From Hyphomicrobiales bacterium (lineage in GTDB: Bacteria; Pseudomonadota; Alphaproteobacteria; Rhodobacterales; Rhodobacteraceae): 5,389 nt of DNA. Within the stretch, counting starts at the first letter, position 1, and each line of letters starts with the position of its first letter. This document shows, piece by piece, positions 1 to 5,389 of the stretch. The translations under genes and the position numbers were made by a program. The notes under the pieces were generated by a model, which was not told the DNA's origin, made no database searches, and worked only from the letters and a program-made list of their open reading frames with translations. The DNA is taken from the NCBI GenBank assembly GCA_003558415.1, contig PWLT01000237.1, forward strand, positions 1-5,389. The letters are read 5' to 3'.

Positions 1-1218
1 CAGCCCGCTGGGCGTGCCCACCGCCACGCCCATATGGACGTAGTTCTTGTAGACCAGCTCGGTGCCGTCGATCTCGGCATTGACCTCGGGCACCTCATTG
101 AGCGCGTGGCAGCAGGCTTTGACGAAGAATGACATGAAGCCCAGCTTGACGCCGTGTTTCTTCTCGAAGAGGTCCTTGTATTCCTTGCGCAATTCCATCA
201 CCGCGCCCATGTCCACCTCGTTATAGGTGGTCAGCATCGCGGCGGTGTTCTGCGCGTCCTTGAGCCGCCGCGCGATGGTCTGGCGCAGGCGGGTCATCTT
301 GACGCGTTCCTCGCGGTCGGCATCCTCGGCGGGCACGGGGGCACGCGGGGCGGGCGCGGTCGCCGCTGGCGCAGCCTGCGGCGCCGGGGCCGTCTCCGCG
401 GGACGGCTGGAGGTGCTTGTTGCGGCCTTCTGCACGTCCTCCTTCATGATCCGCCCGTCGCGGCCGGTTCCCTCGACCTGATCGGCGCTCAGCCCCTTCT
501 CGGCCATCAGCTTGCGCGCCGAGGGGGCATCCTCGACATCCTTGCCGGAGGTCTTGCCAGCGGCCGGCGCCTTCTCGGCCGGCGCATCGGGCGCGCCCTT
601 CGCGGCCGGTTTCGCCCCGCCCGCGCCGGTGCTCATCACCGCGAGCCTGCCCCCGGCCTGAACGGTGCTGCCCTCTTCGGCGAGGACTTCCGAAAGCGTA
701 CCCGAGGCGGGCGCGGGCACCTCGACCGAAACCTTGTCGGTCTCCAGCTCGCACAGCATCTCGTCGGCCTCGACCGCGTCACCCGGCTTCTTGAACCAGG
801 TCGCGACGGTGGCCTCGGTGACGCTCTCGCCCAGGGTCGGCACCATCACGTCGATCGTCTCGCCGCCGCTCTTGCCCGCGCTGTCGGCTGAGGCCGGAGC
901 GGCCTCATCCGCGTCATCGCCTGTGGCCCTGGGCGTGGGTTTTCCCTTGCGCGGGGTGGGTTGCTCCGATCCTGCTTCGGACGCATCGGCGATGGTGGCA
1001 AGCAGCGCATCGACACCCACCGTCTCGCCCTCCTCGGCGATGATCTCGCCCAGCTTTCCGGCCGCGGGAGAGGGCACCTCGACGGTGACCTTGTCGGTTT
1101 CCAGCTCGCAGAGCATCTCGTCGACGGCTACCGGGTCGCCGGGCTTCTTGAACCAGGTGGCGACGGTGGCCTCGGTGACGCTTTCGCCCAGGGTGGGCAC
1201 GCGGACTTCGGTGGACAT
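1..1218 (-). CDS. sucB: 2-oxoglutarate dehydrogenase E2, dihydrolipoyl succinyltransferase (3' end outside window)
   Basis: The first 406 codons are open without interruption; the window edge removes the rest. E2o is the core of the complex: its lipoyl arm takes the succinyl group from SucA and passes it to CoA, and is then reoxidised by E3. Domains in order: lipoyl domain 1 (~5-77, lipoylated K43 in ETDKV), a linker (~78-120), lipoyl domain 2 (~124-196, K162 in ETDKV), an Ala/Pro/Lys linker, the peripheral-subunit-binding domain (~231-267, [11 protein letters not shown] to [11 protein letters not shown]), another Ala/Pro linker (~268-300), then the catalytic domain from [16 protein letters not shown]. 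The part holding the catalytic His and Asp (HxxxDG) is cut off, so about 100 residues are expected to be missing. Two lipoyl domains differ from the single one in E. coli SucB; from memory this form is common in Rhodobacterales. The start [14 protein letters not shown] fits the family. Confidence 0.96.
   Translation of the reverse strand, partial: MSTEVRVPTLGESVTEATVATWFKKPGDPVAVDEMLCELETDKVTVEVPSPAAGKLGEIIAEEGETVGVDALLATIADASEAGSEQPTPRKGKPTPRATGDDADEAAPASADSAGKSGGETIDVMVPTLGESVTEATVATWFKKPGDAVEADEMLCELETDKVSVEVPAPASGTLSEVLAEEGSTVQAGGRLAVMSTGAGGAKPAAKGAPDAPAEKAPAAGKTSGKDVEDAPSARKLMAEKGLSADQVEGTGRDGRIMKEDVQKAATSTSSRPAETAPAPQAAPAATAPAPRAPVPAEDADREERVKMTRLRQTIARRLKDAQNTAAMLTTYNEVDMGAVMELRKEYKDLFEKKHGVKLGFMSFFVKACCHALNEVPEVNAEIDGTELVYKNYVHMGVAVGTPSGL
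634..843 (-). repeat. Lipoyl domain 2 repeat unit in sucB
   Basis: Encodes residues 126-195 of SucB and is the second copy of the lipoyl domain, with lipoylated K162. The first 22 residues ([13 protein letters not shown] onward to KKPGD) are identical to copy 1, and the 66 bases coding for them differ at only 5 positions by my count, all synonymous. Copies diverge more toward the end of the domain. Confidence 0.85.
991..1200 (-). repeat. Lipoyl domain 1 repeat unit in sucB
   Basis: Encodes residues 7-76 of SucB, from [13 protein letters not shown] to the ATI before the first linker. It aligns without gaps to the unit 357 bp further downstream in the gene. By my count 52 of 70 residues are identical. 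The lipoylated lysine is K43. Confidence 0.85.
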
Positions 1219-1224
1219 GGTCGG

Positions 1225-4197
1225 TTATCCTTCGATGGTGAGCGCGTCGTTGACGAGCGTCGATTGCTGTGCCTTGTGCTGGCTTGCCAGACCCGTGGCG
1301 GGCGAGGCCGAGGCCGGGCGCCCGACATAGCGCGGGCGCTTGTTGGCCGCCTCGATCCGGCTGAGCACCCATTCGATATTGGGTTCAATGAACGACCAGG
1401 CGCCCTGGTTCTTGGGTTCCTCCTGGCACCAGATCACCTCCGCCTGTCCGAAGCGTTCCAGCTCCTTGACCATGCTCATAGCCGGGAAGGGGTAGAACTG
1501 TTCGACCCGCAGCAGATAGATGTCGTCGATGCCCCGCGCGTCGCGTTCCTCCAGCAGGTCATAATAGACCTTGCCCGAGCACATCACCACGCGCCGGATC
1601 TCGGCATCGGGCTTGAGCCTGGTGTCGCTGTGGCCCTTCTCGGCGTCGTCCCACAAGACGCGGTGGAAGGACGAGCCTTCGAGAAAATCGGTGGAGTCCG
1701 AGATACACAGCTTGTGGCGCAACAGCGATTTGGGCGTCATCAGCACGAGCGGCTTGCGGAAATCGCGGTGGAGCTGGCGGCGCAGGATGTGGAAATAGTT
1801 GGCCGGGGTGGTGCAGTTGGCGACGATCCAGTTATCCTCGGCGCACATCTGCAGGAAACGCTCCAGCCGGGCCGAGGAATGCTCCGGCCCCTGCCCCTCG
1901 AAGCCGTGCGGCAACAGCATCACGAGGCCGGACATGCGCAGCCATTTGCGCTCGCCCGAGCTGATGAACTGGTCGAACATGATCTGTGCGCCATTGGCGA
2001 AGTCGCCGAATTGTGCCTCCCACATCACCAGCGCATTGGGCTCGGCCAGCGAATAGCCGTATTCGAACCCGAGCACCGCGTATTCCGAAAGCATCGAGTC
2101 GATCGCTTCATAGCGCGCCTGTCCCTCGCGGATATAATTGAGGGGGAAGTGGCGATCCTCCGTCTGCTGGTCGACGAAGGCCGAGTGGCGCTGGCTGAAG
2201 GTGCCGCGCGTGCTGTCCTGACCCGACAGGCGCACCGGGTAGCCCTCGGTCAGTAGCGAACCGAAGGCAAGTGCCTCGGCCGTCGCCCAGTCGAAGCCGC
2301 GCCCGGACTCGAACATGGCCTGCTTCGCCTCAAGTTGGCGCGCCACGGTGCGATGGATGTTGAAGCCCTCGGGCACGCGCGTCAGCGCCGCGCCGACCTC
2401 CTTGAGCGTCTCTTCCGTGATCCAGGTCTGGCCGCGCTGATACTCCTTGCCCTCGCGGTCGAGATGGCTCCAGCGCCCGTCCAGCCAGTCGGCCTTGTTG
2501 GGCTTGTAGGTCTTGCCGGCCTCGAACTCCTCGTTGAGATGAGCCTGGAACGCGGCCTTCATGTCCTCGATCTCGCCCTCGGGGATCAGCCCGTCCTCTA
2601 TCAGCCGCTCGGTATAGAGCTGCAGGGTCGTCTTGTGCCGCTTGATGGTGTTGTACATCACCGGGTTGGTGAACATCGGCTCGTCGCCCTCGTTATGGCC
2701 GAAGCGGCGATAACAGAAGACGTCGATCACCACGTCCTTGCGGAATTTCTGGCGGAACTCGACCGCCACCTTCGCGGCATGGACGACCGCTTCGGGGTCG
2801 TCGCCATTGACGTGGAAGATGGGCGCCTCGACCATCAGCGCGATATCGGTCGGGTAGGGCGAAGAGCGCGAGAAATGCGGCGCGGTGGTGAAGCCGATCT
2901 GATTGTTCACCACGATATGAATGGTGCCGCCCGTGCGATGGCCGCGCAGCCCCGACAGGCCGAACCCCTCGGCCACCACACCCTGACCGGCGAAGGCCGC
3001 ATCGCCATGCAGCAGAACGCCCAGCACGTGCCGGCGGCTGCTGTCCTTGGCCTGGTCCTGCTTCGCGCGCACCTTGCCAAGGACCACGGGGTTGACCGCC
3101 TCCAGATGGCTGGGGTTTGCGGTGAGCGACAGATGCACCTCGTTGCCGTCGAACTCGCGATCCGAGGAGGCGCCGAGATGATATTTCACATCGCCTGATC
3201 CATCCACATCCTCGGGCTTGAAGCTGCCGCCCTGAAACTCGTTGAAGATCGCGCGGTAGGGCTTGCCCATCACATTGGCCAGCACACTGAGCCGGCCGCG
3301 ATGGGGCATGCCGATGGCGATCTCGCGCACGCCCAGCGCACCGCCGCGCTTGATGATCTGCTCCATCGCCGGGATCACCGCCTCGCCGCCGTCGATTCCG
3401 AAGCGCTTGGTTCCCATGTATTTGACATGCATGAACTTCTCGAAGCCCTCGGCCTCGACGAGCTTGTTGAGGATGGCGCGCCGCCCACGTCGGGTGAAGC
3501 TGATCTCCTTGCCGTAGCCCTCGATCCGTTCCTTCAGCCATGACGACTGTTCGGGATCGGAGATATGCATGAACTGCAGCGCGAAGGTGCCGCAATAGGT
3601 GCGCTTGACGATATCGAGGATCTCGCGCAGCGAGCCGAACTCCAGCCCCAACACCTGGTCGAGAAAGATCGGGCGGTCCATGTCCGCCTCGGTGAACCCG
3701 TAGGATTTCGGGTCGAGCTCGGGGTGGGGGGTCTGGTCACGCATGCCCAGCGGGTCGAGATCGGCCACCAGATGGCCGCGGATCCGGTAGGCGCGGATGA
3801 TCATCAGCGCGCGGATCGAATCCAGCACGGCGCGCTGGACCTTGTCGTCCGAGATCTCGATGCCGTGCGCGGTGGCCTTCTGGCGGATCTTCTCGCCCGC
3901 GGCCTTGGCCTCCTTGGCCATGGGGGGTGCCGCCGCCGGCCACTGCCCGTCGAGCGCCGCGGTCAGCTCGTCACTCGGCGTCGGCGGCCAGTCGGCGCGC
4001 GCCCAGGAGGGGCCGTGCGCCTGCGCCTGGGCGGCGGTCTCGCTGTCATCCATGGAGTTGAAGAACTCGGCCCAGGCCTCGTCCACCGATGCCGGATCGG
4101 CGGCATAGCGCGCATGGAGCTGGTCGATATAGGCCGCGTTGTGGCCCTGCAGGAAGCTGGAGGCGTGAAAGGCGTCGTTGGAGCTCTGGTCGGTCAT
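1225..4197 (-). CDS. sucA: 2-oxoglutarate dehydrogenase E1 component
   Basis: A complete 990-residue protein, somewhat longer than the ~930 residues typical of enterobacterial SucA. It is the thiamine-diphosphate enzyme that decarboxylates 2-oxoglutarate and transfers the succinyl group to lipoyl-E2, in the cytoplasm. Residues ~11-50 (SSFLQGHNAAYIDQL onward) form the N-terminal segment conserved in E1o, followed by a loose Ala/Pro-rich stretch to ~100. The E1 dehydrogenase domain (~200-520) holds MPHRGRLSVL with H299, and the ThDP/Mg motif from GDA (398-400) to NN (431-432). It also holds FHVNGDDPEAVV (461-472) and YRRFGHNEGDEP (496-507). The pyrimidine-binding domain (~635-830) has STRGTFSQRHS with H671, and GFEGQGPEHSSARLERF (765-781). 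The C-terminal domain ends near 980. The ATG at 4197 gives the expected MTDQSSNDAFHASSFLQGHN start. The TAA is 6 nt before sucB. No frameshift or lost motif was seen. Confidence 0.98.
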   Translation of the reverse strand: MTDQSSNDAFHASSFLQGHNAAYIDQLHARYAADPASVDEAWAEFFNSMDDSETAAQAQAHGPSWARADWPPTPSDELTAALDGQWPAAAPPMAKEAKAAGEKIRQKATAHGIEISDDKVQRAVLDSIRALMIIRAYRIRGHLVADLDPLGMRDQTPHPELDPKSYGFTEADMDRPIFLDQVLGLEFGSLREILDIVKRTYCGTFALQFMHISDPEQSSWLKERIEGYGKEISFTRRGRRAILNKLVEAEGFEKFMHVKYMGTKRFGIDGGEAVIPAMEQIIKRGGALGVREIAIGMPHRGRLSVLANVMGKPYRAIFNEFQGGSFKPEDVDGSGDVKYHLGASSDREFDGNEVHLSLTANPSHLEAVNPVVLGKVRAKQDQAKDSSRRHVLGVLLHGDAAFAGQGVVAEGFGLSGLRGHRTGGTIHIVVNNQIGFTTAPHFSRSSPYPTDIALMVEAPIFHVNGDDPEAVVHAAKVAVEFRQKFRKDVVIDVFCYRRFGHNEGDEPMFTNPVMYNTIKRHKTTLQLYTERLIEDGLIPEGEIEDMKAAFQAHLNEEFEAGKTYKPNKADWLDGRWSHLDREGKEYQRGQTWITEETLKEVGAALTRVPEGFNIHRTVARQLEAKQAMFESGRGFDWATAEALAFGSLLTEGYPVRLSGQDSTRGTFSQRHSAFVDQQTEDRHFPLNYIREGQARYEAIDSMLSEYAVLGFEYGYSLAEPNALVMWEAQFGDFANGAQIMFDQFISSGERKWLRMSGLVMLLPHGFEGQGPEHSSARLERFLQMCAEDNWIVANCTTPANYFHILRRQLHRDFRKPLVLMTPKSLLRHKLCISDSTDFLEGSSFHRVLWDDAEKGHSDTRLKPDAEIRRVVMCSGKVYYDLLEERDARGIDDIYLLRVEQFYPFPAMSMVKELERFGQAEVIWCQEEPKNQGAWSFIEPNIEWVLSRIEAANKRPRYVGRPASASPATGLASQHKAQQSTLVNDALTIEG
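1228..1233 (-). promoter_or_regulatory. Ribosome-binding site of sucB inside the end of sucA
   Basis: GAAGGA on the minus strand overlaps the last two codons of sucA, 9 nt before the sucB ATG at 1218-1216. Together with the 6-nt gap it points to coupled translation of E1o and E2o. Confidence 0.7.
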
Positions 4198-4204
4198 GTC
4201 AGCA

Positions 4205-4208
4205 CCTT
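4205..4208 (-). promoter_or_regulatory. Weak ribosome-binding site of sucA
   Basis: AAGG on the minus strand lies 7 nt before the sucA ATG; a second AAGG lies 6 nt further upstream, end to start offset within CAAGGCCAAGG. The match is shorter than the AGGAG behind sucD. This site supports the ATG at 4197-4195, which also gives the family-typical N-terminus. Confidence 0.5.
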
Positions 4209-4221
4209 GGCCTTGGGTTGG

Positions 4222-4237
4222 GGCGCATCAATGCGCC
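4222..4237 (-). promoter_or_regulatory. Hairpin upstream of sucA enclosing a stop codon
   Basis: GGCGCAT and ATGCGCC flank a 2-nt centre as perfect inverted repeats. In RNA this would be a 6-bp stem, GGCGCA/UGCGCC, with a UUGA tetraloop. The UGA in the loop is the stop of the 61-codon frame. The hairpin ends 24 nt before the sucA ATG and has no U-run after it, so a translational or mRNA-stability role is more plausible than termination. Confidence 0.4.
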
Positions 4238-4413
4238 TGCGGGTCGGTAATGGCCGGGCGGGGGGCGCCCCGTCCGACCATGCCACGCAATTGCGGTGTA
4301 TGGGGAGTAACGACGCGGGCACCGCGCGTCGCAATCTTGTTTCGGGCCGCGCCGCAGGAATTGGGCGCGAGAGCGTCGCCTCGGTTGGTCGTGACCTGTC
4401 CGGCACGGCCCAT
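4228..4413 (-). CDS. Possible small basic protein (61 aa) between sucD and sucA
   Basis: I do not recognise this protein. It opens MGRAGQVTTNRGD and ends ITDPQAH. It has eight Arg, one Lys, two Asp and no Glu, so it is strongly basic. There is one Cys at residue 20, many Gly, Ala and Pro, and no hydrophobic run that could be a signal peptide or membrane segment. In favour of it being real: AGGAG lies 6 nt upstream, the start is 11 nt after the sucD stop, and the frame fills most of an otherwise unexplained operon spacer. Against: G/C at third positions is about 72% by my count, which is modest for this GC-rich operon, open frames arise easily at this GC content, and there is no domain. It could be a small operon protein, a translated leader whose termination affects sucA, or chance. 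Confidence 0.4.
   Translation of the reverse strand: MGRAGQVTTNRGDALAPNSCGAARNKIATRGARVVTPHTPQLRGMVGRGAPRPAITDPQAH
4262..4271. repeat. Palindrome GGGGCGCCCC in the spacer
   Basis: A perfect 10-bp palindrome next to a G-rich run at 4256-4265. It has no loop, so it can only form a weak RNA hairpin, but it adds to the number of symmetric elements in the spacer. At this base composition it may be chance. Confidence 0.25.
4286..4295. promoter_or_regulatory. Palindrome CGCAATTGCG in the spacer
   Basis: A perfect 10-bp palindrome with an AT core inside a GC-rich spacer, about 90 bp upstream of sucA. Its symmetry and AT centre would suit the binding site of a dimeric regulator. I cannot match it to a known regulator motif, and I see no convincing -35/-10 promoter pair beside it. 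It also falls within the possible 61-codon frame. Confidence 0.25.
4311..4331 (-). promoter_or_regulatory. GC-rich hairpin in the sucD-sucA spacer
   Basis: CGACGCG (4311-4317) and CGCGTCG (4325-4331) are perfect inverted repeats around a 7-nt centre. In the transcript this gives a stem of seven Watson-Crick pairs, plus a possible eighth G-U pair. No run of U follows it on the minus strand, so it is not a standard intrinsic terminator. It could stabilise the mRNA, act as a processing site or weaken read-through into sucA. In a GC-rich genome a 7-bp stem can also be chance. Confidence 0.4.
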
Positions 4414-4419
4414 GCGCGT

Positions 4420-4424
4420 CTCCT
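4420..4424 (-). promoter_or_regulatory. Shine-Dalgarno AGGAG directly after the sucD stop
   Basis: The minus strand reads TGA-AGGAG-ACGCGC-ATG, so a strong Shine-Dalgarno begins at the base after the sucD stop and sits 6 nt before an ATG at 4413-4411. It is the best ribosome-binding site in the window, stronger than the one seen for sucA, and it serves no known gene. It supports translation of the 61-codon frame that follows. Confidence 0.6.
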
Positions 4425-5309
4425 TCAGCGGCCGATCGCCTTGAGCACCGCCTCGCCCAACCCCGCGGGGCTGTCGGCGACGGTGATGCCGGCCGATTTC
4501 ATCGCCTCGATCTTGTCATCGGCGCCGCCCTTGCCGCCCGCGACGATGGCGCCGGCATGGCCCATGCGCCGACCGGGCGGCGCGGTGCGCCCGGCGATGA
4601 AGCCCGCGACCGGCTTCTTGCGGCCCTGTTTCGCCTCGTCGCGCAGGAATTGTGCGGCGTCTTCCTCGGCCGAGCCGCCGATCTCGCCGATCATGATGAG
4701 GCTCTCGGTCTCATCATCGGCGAGGAACCGCTCCAGCACCTCGATGAACTCGGTCCCCTTGATCGGATCGCCGCCGATCCCCACACAGGTCGACTGGCCC
4801 AGCCCCACATCGGTGGTCTGCTTGACGGCCTCGTAGGTCAGCGTGCCTGAACGCGACACCACGCCGACCGAGCCGCGCTTGTGGATATGGCCGGGCATGA
4901 TTCCGATCTTGCAGGCATCCGGCGTGATGACGCCGGGGCAGTTTGGACCGATGAGCACCGAGTCGGTATCCAGCAGCGCGCGCTTGACTTTCATCATGTC
5001 GAGCACGGGGATCCCCTCGGTGATGCACACGATCAGCTTGATGCCGGCATCCACCGCCTCGAGGATCGAGTCGGCGGCGAAGGGCGGCGGAACATAGATG
5101 ACGGAGGCATCCGCGCCGGTCTTCTGCACGGCCTCATGGCAGGAGTTGAACACCGGCAGGTCGAGATGCGTCTGCCCGCCCTTGCCCGGCGTGACGCCGC
5201 CGACCATCTTCGTGCCATAGGCGATGGCCTGTTCGGAATGAAAGGTCCCCTGGCTGCCGGTGAGGCCCTGGCAGATGACCTTGGTGTTCTTGTCTACGAG
5301 AATGGCCAT
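4425..5309 (-). CDS. sucD: Succinyl-CoA synthetase alpha subunit
   Basis: A complete 294-residue protein, close to the usual ~290 residues of the family. It is the CoA-binding subunit that carries the phosphohistidine intermediate while succinyl-CoA is cleaved to succinate and a nucleoside diphosphate is phosphorylated. The N-terminal CoA-binding Rossmann domain shows [10 protein letters not shown] (15-24) and PGKGG (41-45). The ligase domain shows GPNCPG (121-126), SRSGTLTYE (152-160), GIGGDPI (177-183) and GEIGG (208-212). The phosphorylated histidine is H251 in [10 protein letters not shown]. All expected motifs are intact. The ATG gives the standard [11 protein letters not shown] opening and follows sucC by 4 nt, with AAGGGG 7 nt upstream. 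The TGA stop is followed at once by AGGAG, which belongs to the spacer. Nothing in the gene is unusual. Confidence 0.98.
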   Translation of the reverse strand: MAILVDKNTKVICQGLTGSQGTFHSEQAIAYGTKMVGGVTPGKGGQTHLDLPVFNSCHEAVQKTGADASVIYVPPPFAADSILEAVDAGIKLIVCITEGIPVLDMMKVKRALLDTDSVLIGPNCPGVITPDACKIGIMPGHIHKRGSVGVVSRSGTLTYEAVKQTTDVGLGQSTCVGIGGDPIKGTEFIEVLERFLADDETESLIMIGEIGGSAEEDAAQFLRDEAKQGRKKPVAGFIAGRTAPPGRRMGHAGAIVAGGKGGADDKIEAMKSAGITVADSPAGLGEAVLKAIGR

Positions 5310-5313
5310 GCGC

Positions 5314-5389
5314 TTACCCCTTCACCGCCTTGACAATCTTTTCCGCGGCGTCCGACAGGTCGTCGGCGGCGATCACGTTGAGGCCGGAG
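5314..5389 (-). CDS. sucC: Succinyl-CoA synthetase beta subunit, C-terminal end (partial)
   Basis: Only the last 24 codons and the TAA stop are inside the window; the rest lies beyond position 5389. The readable tail begins [18 protein letters not shown] and ends KAVKG, which matches the typical end of bacterial SucC, where the chain closes with an Asn-Val/Ile-Ile-Ala-Ala-Asp-Asp-Leu stretch and a short helix. SucC is the ADP/GDP-binding, ATP-grasp subunit of the enzyme that converts succinyl-CoA to succinate with formation of a nucleoside triphosphate. It acts in the cytoplasm as a complex with SucD, whose gene follows after 4 nt. No catalytic residues can be checked from this fragment. The identity rests on the tail plus the adjacent sucD. 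Confidence 0.9.
   Translation of the reverse strand, partial: SGLNVIAADDLSDAAEKIVKAVKG
5317..5322 (-). promoter_or_regulatory. Ribosome-binding site of sucD inside the end of sucC
   Basis: The minus strand reads AAGGGG over the last codons of sucC, 7 nt before the sucD ATG. The site lies just before the sucC TAA, so ribosomes finishing sucC would be delivered onto the sucD start. This fits the equal amounts of the two subunits that the complex needs. Confidence 0.7.

Noticed and set aside
1..1218. Possible truncated or pseudogene sucB, because no complete frame ends in the window.
   Set aside because: The frame is open for exactly 406 codons to the first base with all expected domains in order; it is simply cut by the window edge.
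961..2256. Long plus-strand open frames opposite sucA/sucB, and others at 2335-3198, 3565-4836 and 154-891.
   Set aside because: They are antisense to genes with intact, recognisable domains. Long antisense frames are expected in GC-rich coding DNA, and their Arg/Gly/His/Leu-rich translations show no domain.
4311..4331. Intrinsic terminator between sucD and sucA.
   Set aside because: The stem is GC-rich but no U-tract follows it on the transcribed strand.
4194..4424. An open frame in the same phase as sucD runs from the sucD TGA to a TGA that overlaps the sucA start as ATGA; a GTG at 4406 would give 70 residues, and stop read-through would add 76 residues to SucD.
   Set aside because: It uses many codons that are rare in high-GC genomes (AGG, AGA, ATA, TTA), the GTG lies too far (13 nt) from AGGAG, SucD already ends at the family's normal length, and the competing ATG frame has correct Shine-Dalgarno spacing.
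1..5389. A novel defence, mobile or biosynthetic system.
   Set aside because: Apart from the 227-bp spacer, all the sequence is explained by sucC, sucD, sucA and sucB. No transposase, integrase, repeat array, RNA gene or atypical gene cluster is visible.

Overview
The window is a high-GC stretch from what looks like an alphaproteobacterium, most likely the Rhodobacterales/Paracoccaceae. I infer this from the gene order, the opening residues of SucA, a SucB with two lipoyl domains and the strong G/C third-position bias. There was no database search behind this. All genes lie on the minus strand, so transcription runs from high to low coordinates.

In transcription order the layout is: the last 24 codons of sucC (5389-5314); sucD complete (5309-4425); a 227-bp spacer (4424-4198); sucA complete (4197-1225); and the first 406 codons of sucB (1218-1), cut by the window edge. 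The sucC-sucD gap is 4 nt and the sucA-sucB gap is 6 nt. In both cases the ribosome-binding site sits inside the end of the upstream gene, which is the usual pattern of an operon with coupled translation.

Together the genes encode two consecutive TCA-cycle steps. SucA (E1o), SucB (E2o) and an E3 not in this window convert 2-oxoglutarate, CoA and NAD+ to succinyl-CoA, CO2 and NADH. SucC and SucD (succinyl-CoA synthetase) then convert succinyl-CoA to succinate with formation of a nucleoside triphosphate.

This is mostly ordinary core metabolism, and I see no mobile element, CRISPR array, RNA gene or new multi-gene system. The part worth a second look is the sucD-sucA spacer. It holds a 61-codon open frame that starts 6 nt after an AGGAG placed directly behind the sucD stop, and it holds four inverted repeats, one of which contains that frame's stop codon. 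The second point of interest is the pair of very similar lipoyl domains in SucB, whose first 22 codons differ only at synonymous sites.
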